The notes under the pieces are model-generated. The model saw only the letters and a program-made list of their open reading frames with translations. It was not told the origin of the DNA and ran no database searches. The position numbers and the translations under genes are program-made. A DNA stretch of 29,717 nucleotides from JBDNFP01 sp041689775 (GTDB lineage Bacteria; Bacteroidota; Bacteroidia; Cytophagales; Spirosomataceae). Positions 1 through 7,329 of this stretch are shown here, piece after piece (position 1 is the first letter of the stretch; each line of letters opens with the position of its first letter). The stretch covers positions 1 through 29,717 of the forward strand of contig JBDNFP010000448.1 in assembly GCA_041689775.1 (NCBI GenBank). The letters run 5' to 3'.

Positions 1-82
1 ACTTGGCTTTCAAGCCGAGGAAAACCCGATGCTGGCGCTCGTCCAGTTGACTGTAATATCTGATTTCGTCTTCGCTGATCAA
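1..82 (-). CDS. Possible transposase N-terminus (partial, runs off the left edge)
   Basis: On the minus strand an open frame runs off the window edge. It begins at a TTG (82-80), because an in-frame TAA lies two codons further upstream. It reads LISEDEIRYYSQ then LDERQHRVFLGLKAK. The 'QLDERQ+R' pattern resembles my memory of the N-terminus of ISAzo13-type transposases, but only 27 residues are visible. No terminal inverted repeat was identified. It may be a genuine gene start, an IS end or a remnant. Confidence 0.3.
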   Translation of the reverse strand, partial: MISEDEIRYYSQLDERQHRVFLGLKAK

Positions 83-539
83 TGTAAGTTAGTCGTGAGG
101 TGAAAAGCAATTTTACCAAGTTATTTTTTAATCGTTACTAACCTAAGAAAAAAAATTAAATATATAGATTCTATTCTGAATTAAAAGTACCGTTCATGAG
201 GCGACTGATGCTTTATGAACGATTTTTAATATAACCTCTGTTTCCGTAACAATAAGGATCTTCATAACCGACTCGCTCATTAGCGAGCCAGCACGCAGAC
301 CTGTTTTGGCCAATAAAATACCTTGCAAAGTATAGCTACCAATTTCGACTTTGACTACTTCATACACCAAGCGTTAGTAGGTCTACTCAAATAGGGGCAA
401 ATCTACCTTAGATTTATAAGTAGCCAATTTCAAAGCAAGGGTTAGAAAATAAATTAACGGCGCTTTACTACTTTAAAGCTGGTAAGGTGAACTCCAACCT
501 TTTTGTTACTAACCCATCCTCTGATACAACCACCAACGC
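83..539. other. Gene-poor AT-rich region
   Basis: No convincing complete gene. A minus-strand open stretch at about 194-373 gives a peptide (VVKVEIGSYTLQGILLAKTG ... KILIVTETEVILKIVHK) that faintly resembles the tail of a T9SS sorting domain. It has no start codon or upstream body, so it is at best a remnant. No clear promoter consensus was found ahead of the transporter gene at 540. Confidence 0.4.
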
Positions 540-2030
540 ATGACCCTCTCTCAGAAAAGCGGTTTTTGGAGTGGCCTCCTAGTCGCCTTGTTTATCATCC
601 TCATGCCAACGCCAGAGGGATTGTCCGTACCCGCACAGCGTGCCGTAGCAGTTACACTACTGATGGCTATTTGGTGGCTATCCGAAGCCATTCCTATCTA
701 CGCAACGGCCTTCGTTCCGATGGCGCTATTTCCGTTGCTGGGTGTGCTCGAAACCGACGCCGTGGCCGAAAGCTACGGGCATAGCTACGTGATCATGCTT
801 CTGTGTGGTTTCTTCATAGCCAAAGTCATTGAATCGCAGCAGCTCCATAAGCGTATTGCCCTCCTCGTGCTCAAATACATGGGTACCAATCAGCAGCGCA
901 TCATCCTGAGCTTTATGCTGGTATCGGCGTTCCTATCTATGTGGATAGCCAACGTAGCCGTGGTACTGCTCATGCTACCTATCGCTACGGCTGTCATCAC
1001 CAAAACCGATGAGTCTGAAAGGGAGGCTACTTCACAGTTTGGTCTCGCCCTAATGCTAGCTACGGCCTACGCGTGTAGTATTGGTGGTACGGCTACCCTC
1101 ATTGGTACACCAGTTAATATGGTGTTTGCCGGTATTGTGGGAGAATTGTTCCCGGCGGCACCCGAAATTACCTTTTTTACTTGGCTAAAAATCGGCTTCC
1201 CGATGGTGGTCGTTTTCATCCCCGTGATCTGGCTCTACATCATCAAGTACTTCAATATTACCACCAAAATCCATTTTGATAGCACCACCTTTTCTACGGA
1301 GCTGGCCGCCCTTGGCCCCATATCTGACGGTGAAAAGAAAGCATTGGGCGTCTTTTTGTTCACCGCAATGGGCTGGATATTCCGCAGCGATTTCGACTTT
1401 GGGTCGTTCCGGGTGCTGGGTTGGGGGTCGCTGCTCGGGGTAAGTGAGTACGTGCATGATTCCACCGTAGCAGTGGTGGGGGGGCTAAGCCTGTTTGTAT
1501 TGACCAATAAAAAAACCAATAAACCTTTGTTGACCTGGAATGAGGCATCCTCTGTGCCTTGGGGCGTGGTTATGATTGTAGGCGGAGGTTATGCCATCGC
1601 ACGCAGCTTTCAAGCCACCGGCCTAGCCGGATGGATCGGGCAGCAGTTAGACTTCATTGGCACCTACTCTCCGCTGATGATTCTGCTAATCGTGACTACC
1701 TTCATCGTCTTTTTAACGGAAATCAATTCGAACACCGCTACGGCTAACATATTCTTGCCCGTGTTGGCCGCTGTGGCGGTGGCGGCCCGGATCAATCCGC
1801 TTTTTCTGATGATCCCAGCGACCTTTGCCTGCTCGTTTGCCTTCATGATGCCTTCGGGCACGGGTACCAACACAGTGATTTTTGCCAGTGGAAAAGTATC
1901 CATTCCCGAAATGGCCAAGTGTGGGTTATGGCTCAATCTGATTTCGGTAGTACTATTGACCGCGCTACTCTATTTCGTGGTGATTCCTATTTTGGGGCTG
2001 GACATGACGCTGCCGGACTGGGTGAAGTAG
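540..2030 (+). CDS. SLC13/DASS-family sodium:dicarboxylate (anion) transporter
   Basis: A 496-residue, very hydrophobic inner-membrane protein with the layout of the divalent anion:sodium symporter (DASS/SLC13) family, which imports di/tricarboxylates, sulfate or phosphate with Na+. Family signatures are WWLSEAIPIYATA (45-57), an IGGTATLIGTPVN hairpin loop (181-193) and the second SNT motif in TEINSNTATANIFLP (S397-N398-T399). The first SNT motif reads A137-N138-V139 (SMWIANVAVV), so the usual Ser and Thr that help coordinate Na+ and substrate are absent there. The length is normal for bacterial members. ATG 540 is chosen because it starts just before the first hydrophobic segment. It stands alone, with no operon partner. 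Substrate cannot be inferred. Confidence 0.9.
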   Translation: MTLSQKSGFWSGLLVALFIILMPTPEGLSVPAQRAVAVTLLMAIWWLSEAIPIYATAFVPMALFPLLGVLETDAVAESYGHSYVIMLLCGFFIAKVIESQQLHKRIALLVLKYMGTNQQRIILSFMLVSAFLSMWIANVAVVLLMLPIATAVITKTDESEREATSQFGLALMLATAYACSIGGTATLIGTPVNMVFAGIVGELFPAAPEITFFTWLKIGFPMVVVFIPVIWLYIIKYFNITTKIHFDSTTFSTELAALGPISDGEKKALGVFLFTAMGWIFRSDFDFGSFRVLGWGSLLGVSEYVHDSTVAVVGGLSLFVLTNKKTNKPLLTWNEASSVPWGVVMIVGGGYAIARSFQATGLAGWIGQQLDFIGTYSPLMILLIVTTFIVFLTEINSNTATANIFLPVLAAVAVAARINPLFLMIPATFACSFAFMMPSGTGTNTVIFASGKVSIPEMAKCGLWLNLISVVLLTALLYFVVIPILGLDMTLPDWVK

Positions 2031-2090
2031 GGTGACTACTTGAAATACCGAATCATAAAAAATAACACACTTCATAATATGATATTTTTC

Positions 2091-2110
2091 TATATTTGTG
2101 TACACAAATA
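2091..2110 (+). promoter_or_regulatory. Promoter -7 element overlapped by an 18-bp palindromic operator of the YefM/YoeB-like module
   Basis: TATATTTG at 2091-2098 fits the Bacteroidota -7 consensus TAnnTTTG, about 22 bases before the antitoxin ATG. A perfect 18-bp palindrome, TATTTGTG/TACACAAATA, covers 2093-2110, and its right half-site (GTACACAAAT) is repeated directly at about 2112-2121. Antitoxin binding over the -7 element is the usual autorepression arrangement for this toxin-antitoxin family. The assignment as operator is inference. Confidence 0.6.
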
Positions 2111-2119
2111 AGTACACAA

Positions 2120-2380
2120 ATGAAAATCATAACCACCCGAGAATTTCGGGAAAACCAGAAAGCTTACTTTGATCTCGCCGAAACCGAACGAGTAATCATT
2201 CACCGGGGCAAGAATCGTAAGCCGGTATTACTTACTCCCATTAATGAAGGCTCCGAAACTGACATTTTCTTTTCCGACCCTTCCATACTCGCGTCCATCA
2301 AGCAAGGCATTGAGGATGTGAAAGCCGGGAAAGTTACCCGCATCAGCGACCTTAAGGATATATGGGCCGATATCGAGTAG
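2120..2380 (+). CDS. Type II antitoxin, YefM/Phd family
   Basis: An 86-residue protein starting MKIITTREFRENQKAYFDLA, the typical Phd/YefM fold opening (DNA-binding and dimerisation half). It continues RVIIHRGKNRKPVLLTPI and has an acidic, presumably disordered C-terminal toxin-neutralising tail ending DLKDIWADIE. An in-frame TTG at 2096 would add eight residues but lies inside the palindrome and -7 element, so ATG 2120 is preferred. Its 3' end overlaps the toxin start by 19 bases, indicating translational coupling. It should bind the adjacent toxin and autorepress the operon through the 2093-2110 palindrome. Confidence 0.9.
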   Translation: MKIITTREFRENQKAYFDLAETERVIIHRGKNRKPVLLTPINEGSETDIFFSDPSILASIKQGIEDVKAGKVTRISDLKDIWADIE

Positions 2381-2643
2381 AGGTCTCAGAAACCGCCCGG
2401 AAGCATTTGTCTTTCTTTCATAAATCGGGCGACAAAGTGATTATAAAACGGATTGAGCGTATTTTCGAAGAACTTGGTGAAGACCCCTATCATGGTGTAG
2501 GAAAGCCTGAGGCTTTGAAACACGACCTTGCTGGTCTTTGGTCCCGGCGGCTAGATAGAAAAAATCGTCTCGTCTACCAGGTAGTTGAGCAAACCATCAC
2601 CGTGATTGTGGTTGCAGCCCGAGGGCATTATGACGATAAGTGA
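2362..2643 (+). CDS. yoeB: Type II toxin, Txe/YoeB-family mRNA interferase
   Basis: A 93-residue RelE-superfamily toxin. YoeB proteins bind the ribosomal A site and cleave mRNA. The sequence aligns by eye with E. coli YoeB: GKPEALKH, then LWSRRL, NRLVYQV and the C-terminal GHY. The residues equivalent to the catalytic triad are all present: E50 (GKPE), R69 (NRLVY) and H89 with Y90 (GHY). The toxin should therefore be active and needs the upstream antitoxin. ATG 2362 lies within the antitoxin gene. No terminator is evident downstream. Confidence 0.92.
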   Translation: MGRYRVEVSETARKHLSFFHKSGDKVIIKRIERIFEELGEDPYHGVGKPEALKHDLAGLWSRRLDRKNRLVYQVVEQTITVIVVAARGHYDDK

Positions 2644-2995
2644 GACCAAGGTATTGGAGTAGATGCAGCCTGATTTGAATAAAATTTGCTCGGTTGCTCG
2701 TCCTGTTGAAGATTTTATACGAGTATGAGCACTTTTTTAGGGCCTTGACCTGAGTTGTTATTCCAATTATAGTTTCAGAAAGGCTCGGCGTCTATTTTCA
2801 AATGAAAGGATACCGCACTATCCTGACTGTATCCCTCTCGGGTGAGTTTTGTTAGTGTTCTGAAACTACATCTAGCTAGCTAAAAGTTGTAATCGGGAGA
2901 GCCACCAGTAAGCGTTAAAGGTGCATTCTACTCAATCACAAAGTAGGGCGAACTTCGAAATACAAGCCCAACTCACTGGAATACAACATTTTGTG
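2644..2995. other. Intergenic region between two toxin-antitoxin modules
   Basis: No gene seen on either strand. It holds an 11-bp perfect inverted repeat (TAGTTTCAGAA at 2770-2780, TTCTGAAACTA at 2858-2868) enclosing a small GGAT...ATCC stem-loop near 2808-2822. This could be a remnant of a small non-autonomous element or an RNA structure. Otherwise nothing recognisable. Confidence 0.4.
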
Positions 2996-3003
2996 TATCT
3001 TTG
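2996..3003 (+). promoter_or_regulatory. Predicted -7 element for the antitoxin/Doc operon
   Basis: TATCTTTG matches TAnnTTTG and lies 26 bases before the ATG at 3030, a typical short leader. No good -33 TTG is placed about 20 bases upstream, so confidence is moderate. Confidence 0.45.
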
Positions 3004-3029
3004 GGAATCAATATAATGTAAAATAAACC

Positions 3030-3218
3030 ATGACAGTAATTGATAAAGAAAGAATCAGAGAGGCAATTCTCGAACTAGCTAAAAACGATCCTAGCTATTT
3101 GCGGGGGGTGTTACTGGAAGTAAAGGACGACCTAAAAGTGGCAAAGCGTCAACGGCTTGAAGAAATCGTCAATCAGGATTTCGATGAGTATGAGGAGGTG
3201 TTCCGAGCATTGGCATGA
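3030..3218 (+). CDS. Putative antitoxin of a Doc-type module
   Basis: A 62-residue, highly charged protein (MTVIDKERIREAILELAKND ... DEYEEVFRALA). It overlaps the downstream Doc toxin by the four-base ATGA arrangement. It lacks the recognisable N-terminal beta-hairpin fold of canonical Phd. The sequence looks mostly helical, with a C-terminal DFDEYEEVFRALA segment resembling the helix Phd-like antitoxins use to cover Doc. The antitoxin role is inferred from size, charge, coupling and this tail. Whether it binds DNA is uncertain. Confidence 0.75.
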   Translation: MTVIDKERIREAILELAKNDPSYLRGVLLEVKDDLKVAKRQRLEEIVNQDFDEYEEVFRALA

Positions 3219-3625
3219 TCATTGACTATCTCGAAAAAGACGATATGGTTTACATCAATAGACGGACTATTTCGGAACATGGAGGGAATTATATGCCGCC
3301 TGCTAACTTTCTGCACGAAGAAAACCTAGACTATCTGCTAGAAGCTGTTCAAGCAGAAATGTTTGGTGAACCTTTGTACCCAACCCTTTCAGACAAGGCA
3401 GCCTTGCACTGTTTCAATATCATTGGCAATCATATTTTTACCGACTGCAACAAACGTACTGGCCTCGAAGCTGCTTTGGCTTTTTTAAAACTAAATGGGA
3501 TGCGTTTGAGTAAGACCCTTTCCAAAAACGAACTCTACGACTTCATCATCAAAGTCGCCTCCGGCCAATCTAGCCTAGACGAATGCCGGGCTTGGTTTGC
3601 CAAGCACTCTGTACGGATCTCTTAG
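3215..3625 (+). CDS. doc: Doc (death-on-curing) family toxin, Fic fold
   Basis: A 136-residue Fic/Doc protein. Doc toxins phosphorylate EF-Tu and stop translation. The core motif is H73-IFTDC-N79-K80-R81-T82-G, matching the Doc form HxFx(D)xNKRT. A Cys occupies the position that is Ala or Gly in most Fic/Doc loops. A Lys after the Asn is typical of Doc rather than AMP-transferring Fic enzymes, which have Gly. PPANFLHEENLDYLLEAVQAEMFG is also Doc-like. Length is near that of P1 Doc (126). It is translationally coupled to the upstream antitoxin. Confidence 0.92.
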   Translation: MIIDYLEKDDMVYINRRTISEHGGNYMPPANFLHEENLDYLLEAVQAEMFGEPLYPTLSDKAALHCFNIIGNHIFTDCNKRTGLEAALAFLKLNGMRLSKTLSKNELYDFIIKVASGQSSLDECRAWFAKHSVRIS

Positions 3626-3649
3626 CTCCCCAAAACCGCAATATCCGGA

Positions 3650-3680
3650 TTGCACCCTTCGCTGGCAAGCGATATCTTTG
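3650..3680 (+). promoter_or_regulatory. Promoter with internal inverted repeat ahead of the Ada-like gene
   Basis: TTG at 3650-3652 and TATCTTTG at 3673-3680 are separated by exactly 20 bases, a strong fit to the Bacteroidota housekeeping promoter. The ATG is 16 bases after the -7 element. Between the boxes lies an imperfect palindrome, TCGCT-GGCA-AGCGA (3659-3672), a candidate operator for the AraC-type protein encoded downstream. Confidence 0.65.
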
Positions 3681-3696
3681 AAGAAAAAAGATCCCA

Positions 3697-4569
3697 ATGG
3701 AAGAGCCGACTAATACCTCTCTGGACTACCAGCGCATCGAAAAAGCCATCCGCTACATAGAAGACCACTATAAAACTCAACCCTCTCTCCGTCAGATTGC
3801 CGAGCACGTAGGCTTATCGGAATACCACTTTCAGCGACTCTTTACGCGGTGGGCTGGTACCAGCCCGCAGCGGTTTGTGCGGTTTCTGACCAAGGAGTAC
3901 GCCAAGCAGCAATTAGCAGCTTCGGAAAACTTACTAGAAGCCACCTATGAAAGTGGCCTGTCCAGCCCGAGCCGACTGCACGATTTGTTTGTGACCTACG
4001 AGGCTATGACACCCGCCGAGTTCCGGGCCTTGGGCCAGGGCCTTACGATTCGGTACGCCGTACACCCCACACCCTTTGGCGAATGCCTCATCGCGGTTAC
4101 CGAACGGGGTATTACTGATCTTCGCTTCCTGGACGAAACCCATACGGCCGAAGCGCTAATTGGGCAGTTGATTACCGAATGGCAACAGGCCGACTGTGTG
4201 TACGATGGGAAAGGAACACTACCCTATATTCATCGGATGTTCGCCGCCGACACCATCTCACCTATGCCTCTTTTGCTTCGAGGCACCAACTTTCAGATTA
4301 AGGTATGGGAAGCTTTACTGTGTATACCGGCGGGCCGGCTAGTAAGCTACGATACCATTGCCCATGCAATCGGGCAGCCCACCGCCTCGCGGGCCGTGGG
4401 TACGGCCATTGGAAGCAACCGCATTGCTTACCTGATTCCCTGCCACCGGGTACTCCAAAAATCCGGTGGATTGGGTGGTTACCGCTGGGGCACAGCCCGT
4501 AAGCAAGCGCTTATTGGCTGGGAGGCGGGGCATAACTATCAGATCGAGCAGAACGAACTCTTTGACTAA
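3697..4569 (+). CDS. Ada-like AraC-HTH / methylated-DNA-[protein]-cysteine S-methyltransferase fusion
   Basis: A 290-residue two-domain protein. The N-terminal part (about 10-105) is an AraC-type helix-turn-helix domain (LRQIAEHVGLSEYHFQRLFT, then the GTSPQRFVRF second helix). The C-terminal part (about 120-285) is an O6-alkylguanine-DNA alkyltransferase with the active-site motif IPCHRV. C249 is the suicidal methyl acceptor, and RAVGTAIGSN precedes it. The residue after that Asn is Arg where Pro is common. The N-terminal zinc-binding Ada domain that senses phosphotriesters is missing, as in many Bacteroidota homologues. It probably repairs O6-methylguanine and may regulate its own promoter at 3650-3680. 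It follows the toxin-antitoxin modules on the same strand but has its own promoter. Confidence 0.93.
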   Translation: MEEPTNTSLDYQRIEKAIRYIEDHYKTQPSLRQIAEHVGLSEYHFQRLFTRWAGTSPQRFVRFLTKEYAKQQLAASENLLEATYESGLSSPSRLHDLFVTYEAMTPAEFRALGQGLTIRYAVHPTPFGECLIAVTERGITDLRFLDETHTAEALIGQLITEWQQADCVYDGKGTLPYIHRMFAADTISPMPLLLRGTNFQIKVWEALLCIPAGRLVSYDTIAHAIGQPTASRAVGTAIGSNRIAYLIPCHRVLQKSGGLGGYRWGTARKQALIGWEAGHNYQIEQNELFD

Positions 4570-4668
4570 ATACGTATTCTTTTTTGTACTTCTCCTAGTC
4601 CAATGAACGTTTTTTCTCTATTTACGATTATTTAATTGTAAAAAACTGTTATTCAGTTAAAAAGTCCG

Positions 4669-4676
4669 TACTTTTG
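4669..4676 (+). promoter_or_regulatory. Predicted -7 element for typA
   Basis: TACTTTTG fits TAnnTTTG and lies 85 bases before the typA ATG, giving a leader of about 80 bases. A TTG is not at the ideal distance; a TGTT at 4647-4650 is closest. Confidence 0.45.
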
Positions 4677-4761
4677 CGGCTTATTTTACAGAGAATAAAG
4701 ACACCATTGGCTTCTTTTTCTCTGCAAATAAAGAAATTCAACTGTTGATCTGAAAAAAGAA

Positions 4762-6576
4762 ATGCAATCCATTCGTAACATCGCTATCATTGCGCACGTT
4801 GACCACGGTAAAACCACTCTGGTTGACAAAATCATTCATGCTTCTAAGCTTTTTCGCGAGAACCAGGAGTTTGGCGACCTAATTCTTGACAACAACGATC
4901 TCGAGCGTGAGCGCGGGATTACCATTACGTCCAAAAACGTATCGGTTCGCTATAAAGATGTTAAAATCAACGTAATCGATACCCCTGGTCACGCCGATTT
5001 TGGTGGTGAAGTAGAGCGCGTGTTGAAAATGGCCGATGGAGTACTATTACTTGTCGATGCTTTCGAAGGTCCAATGCCACAAACCCGCTTTGTATTAGGA
5101 AAAGCTCTCGAGCTTGGGTTGAAGCCTATTGTTGTTGTAAATAAAGTAGATAAAGAAAACTGTCGCCCGGAGGAAGTTCAGGAGAGTGTGTTCGACCTGA
5201 TGTTCAACCTCGGTGCTACCGAAGATCAGCTTGACTTTACGACCGTTTACGGCTCGTCAAAGCAAGGTTGGATGGGCGCCGATTGGCAACACCCTACTGA
5301 TAACATTACCTTTTTGCTCGATACTATTATTGAGCAAATTCCCCCCGCTCCTATAAATGAGGGAACTCCTCAAATGCAGATTACCTCACTTGACTACAAT
5401 GCATTCGTAGGCCGTATCGCCATCGGGCGTGTACTTCGTGGTACCATCAAGGAAGGTGTTCAGATGTCACTTTGCAAAGCCGACGGAGTAATCAAGAAAA
5501 CCAAAATTAAGGAGCTTCAGATATTTGAAGGCCTCGGCCGTCAAAAAGTAAGTGAAGTAGGTGCGGGTGATATTTGTGCCGTAACCGGTATCGAAGATTT
5601 CGAAATTGGTGATACCATCGCTGATCTTGAAAACCCTGAGGCACTACCCCGTATTGCGGTAGATGAGCCTACGATGAGCATGCTATTCACGATCAACAAC
5701 TCTCCATTCTTCGGTAAAGAAGGTAAGTTTGTGACTTCACGCCACCTGCGTGACCGTCTGATGAAGGAAACCGAAAAAAACTTGGCTCTCCGTGTAGAGC
5801 AGGCCGGTAGCGAAGATAAATTCCTTGTGTTTGGCCGTGGTATTCTTCACTTGTCGGTATTGATCGAAACCATGCGTCGTGAAGGATACGAATTGCAGGT
5901 TGGACAGCCGCAGGTACTTTTCAAAGAAGACGAAAACGGTCAGCGCCTCGAACCCATCGAAACAATGGTAGTAGACGTACCCGAGACTTCAGCCGGAAAA
6001 GTAATCGAACTAGCTACGCAGCGCAAAGGTGAGCTACTCGTTATGGAGCCTAAAGGCGACCTACAACACCTCGAATTCGAAATCCCATCCCGTGGATTGA
6101 TTGGTCTGCGTTCTAATGTACTGACCGCCACGCAGGGCGAAGCTGTGCTGACGCACCGTTTTAAGAGCTTTGAGCCTTTCCGTGGACTAATCCCCGGCCG
6201 TAACAGCGGTTCGATTATTTCCAAAGGAACAGGTATGGCTACCGGTTATACCATTGACAAATTGCAAGATCGTGGACGTTTCTTCGTCGATCCAACCGAG
6301 GAGATTTACGGTGGTCAGGTGGTAGGTGAGCACAATCGTCCCAACGATATCGTGGTAAACCTTCAAGAAGCTAAGAAACTGACCAACATGCGTGCTTCTG
6401 GTACTGACGACGGACTGCGTATCACCCCGAAGATAAACTTCTCACTAGAAGAATGTATGGAATATATTCAGAAGGATGAGTACTTGGAAGTAACACCTCA
6501 GAGCATCCGGATGCGTAAAATATATTTGGAAGAAACCGATCGTAAGCGCAACGCCGGTAAAATGGAGATGGCGTAA
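4762..6576 (+). CDS. typA: Translational GTPase TypA/BipA
   Basis: A 604-residue, full-length ribosome-binding GTPase of the EF-G/LepA superfamily, involved in large-subunit assembly and stress or low-temperature growth. G-motifs are clear: G1 AHVDHGKTT (about 11-19), G2 ERERGITI, G3 DTPGHADFGGEV and G4 NKVDK. The EF-G-like domains and TypA C-terminal domain follow (SRGLIGLRSNVLTATQGEA, then RASGTDDGLRITP). A GAAA-rich stretch precedes the ATG, with no Shine-Dalgarno. Codon usage is regular, as expected of a well-expressed core gene. It is a single-gene unit closed by the terminator at 6605-6641. Confidence 0.98.
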   Translation: MQSIRNIAIIAHVDHGKTTLVDKIIHASKLFRENQEFGDLILDNNDLERERGITITSKNVSVRYKDVKINVIDTPGHADFGGEVERVLKMADGVLLLVDAFEGPMPQTRFVLGKALELGLKPIVVVNKVDKENCRPEEVQESVFDLMFNLGATEDQLDFTTVYGSSKQGWMGADWQHPTDNITFLLDTIIEQIPPAPINEGTPQMQITSLDYNAFVGRIAIGRVLRGTIKEGVQMSLCKADGVIKKTKIKELQIFEGLGRQKVSEVGAGDICAVTGIEDFEIGDTIADLENPEALPRIAVDEPTMSMLFTINNSPFFGKEGKFVTSRHLRDRLMKETEKNLALRVEQAGSEDKFLVFGRGILHLSVLIETMRREGYELQVGQPQVLFKEDENGQRLEPIETMVVDVPETSAGKVIELATQRKGELLVMEPKGDLQHLEFEIPSRGLIGLRSNVLTATQGEAVLTHRFKSFEPFRGLIPGRNSGSIISKGTGMATGYTIDKLQDRGRFFVDPTEEIYGGQVVGEHNRPNDIVVNLQEAKKLTNMRASGTDDGLRITPKINFSLEECMEYIQKDEYLEVTPQSIRMRKIYLEETDRKRNAGKMEMA

Positions 6577-6604
6577 TATATCCGTTGGCTTTCAATTTTA
6601 CTAC

Positions 6605-6641
6605 AAAACGCAGGCAGTATTTAAAACACTGTCTGCGTTTT
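6605..6641 (+). terminator. Rho-independent terminator after typA
   Basis: A 14-bp stem, AAAACGCAGGCAGT (6605-6618) with ACTGTCTGCGTTTT (6628-6641), containing a single G-U pair, a 9-base loop and a following T-run. It sits between the convergent typA and Nudix genes. Confidence 0.9.
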
Positions 6642-6671
6642 TTTATTCGTGGTCTTTATACCAATAGCGAC

Positions 6672-7112
6672 CTAATCCACGTAAGGCTGCTCTATCTTAC
6701 CAAGATAAGTACCCATCAACTTTCCTTCCACAAAAGCCTTGATTTCTTGTCCCACGTGCGGGTACAAATGCTTACGTTCCAGGTCGGCTACCGAGAGCCA
6801 CTCTACGGATAGCGCCGTGGTATGCTCCGGGTTAATTACTGGTAAACCCGCCACCAAGTGAACCACAAAAATGGCGTGCAACGCGTCTTTTCGCCCATCT
6901 TCTCCGATAACCTCTCCGCACATAGCCATCTGATCTACCTCAGTCTCAATCATCAATTCCTCGCGCAGTTCTCGCACAATCACCTCCAACAAGCTCTCGC
7001 CGGGGTCAGGGTTTCCTCCTGGCAGTGCGTACACATCCGTATCGCCGTAGCGGTACTTCATCGTTAATACACAATTTCGTTCAATAATCAGGGCGGATGG
7101 TCGCACTCTCAT
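6672..7112 (-). CDS. Nudix hydrolase
   Basis: A 146-residue Nudix-fold pyrophosphohydrolase counted from ATG 7112 (MRVRPSALII). An upstream in-frame start at 7160 would add 16 residues that do not resemble the family. The Nudix box GX5EX7REUXEEXGU is seen as G33...E39...R47-E48-L-x-E51-E52, with Met instead of the usual Gly at the penultimate position. All metal-binding glutamates are present. WLSVADLE near the C-terminus is typical of the broad NUDIX family. The substrate (nucleoside diphosphate derivative or oxidised nucleotide) cannot be told. It is transcribed towards typA as a single gene. Confidence 0.9.
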   Translation of the reverse strand: MRVRPSALIIERNCVLTMKYRYGDTDVYALPGGNPDPGESLLEVIVRELREELMIETEVDQMAMCGEVIGEDGRKDALHAIFVVHLVAGLPVINPEHTTALSVEWLSVADLERKHLYPHVGQEIKAFVEGKLMGTYLGKIEQPYVD

Positions 7113-7329
7113 AGTTGTATATTTCAGTAAGGATACTATTCCAAAAAAGGATAATACCATAAATAGGCAAATTATCCGTAAATCTTAGTCACCGAGTCTC
7201 TATTTATTTTAGATATCCAAGCAGAATCCTTGTACTGCCGGTGTCTGCGTACCGCCTACACGGTTAGAGTAGAGTTAAAACCTTTCTACCTTTTGGCTAC
7301 TATATTTCTTGTTTACTAATCCTTCACTT

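Noticed and set aside
503..784. 93-codon frame overlapping the start of the DASS transporter
   Set aside because: It is out of frame with the clear transporter sequence and is rich in Arg/Ser, as typical of a shifted frame.
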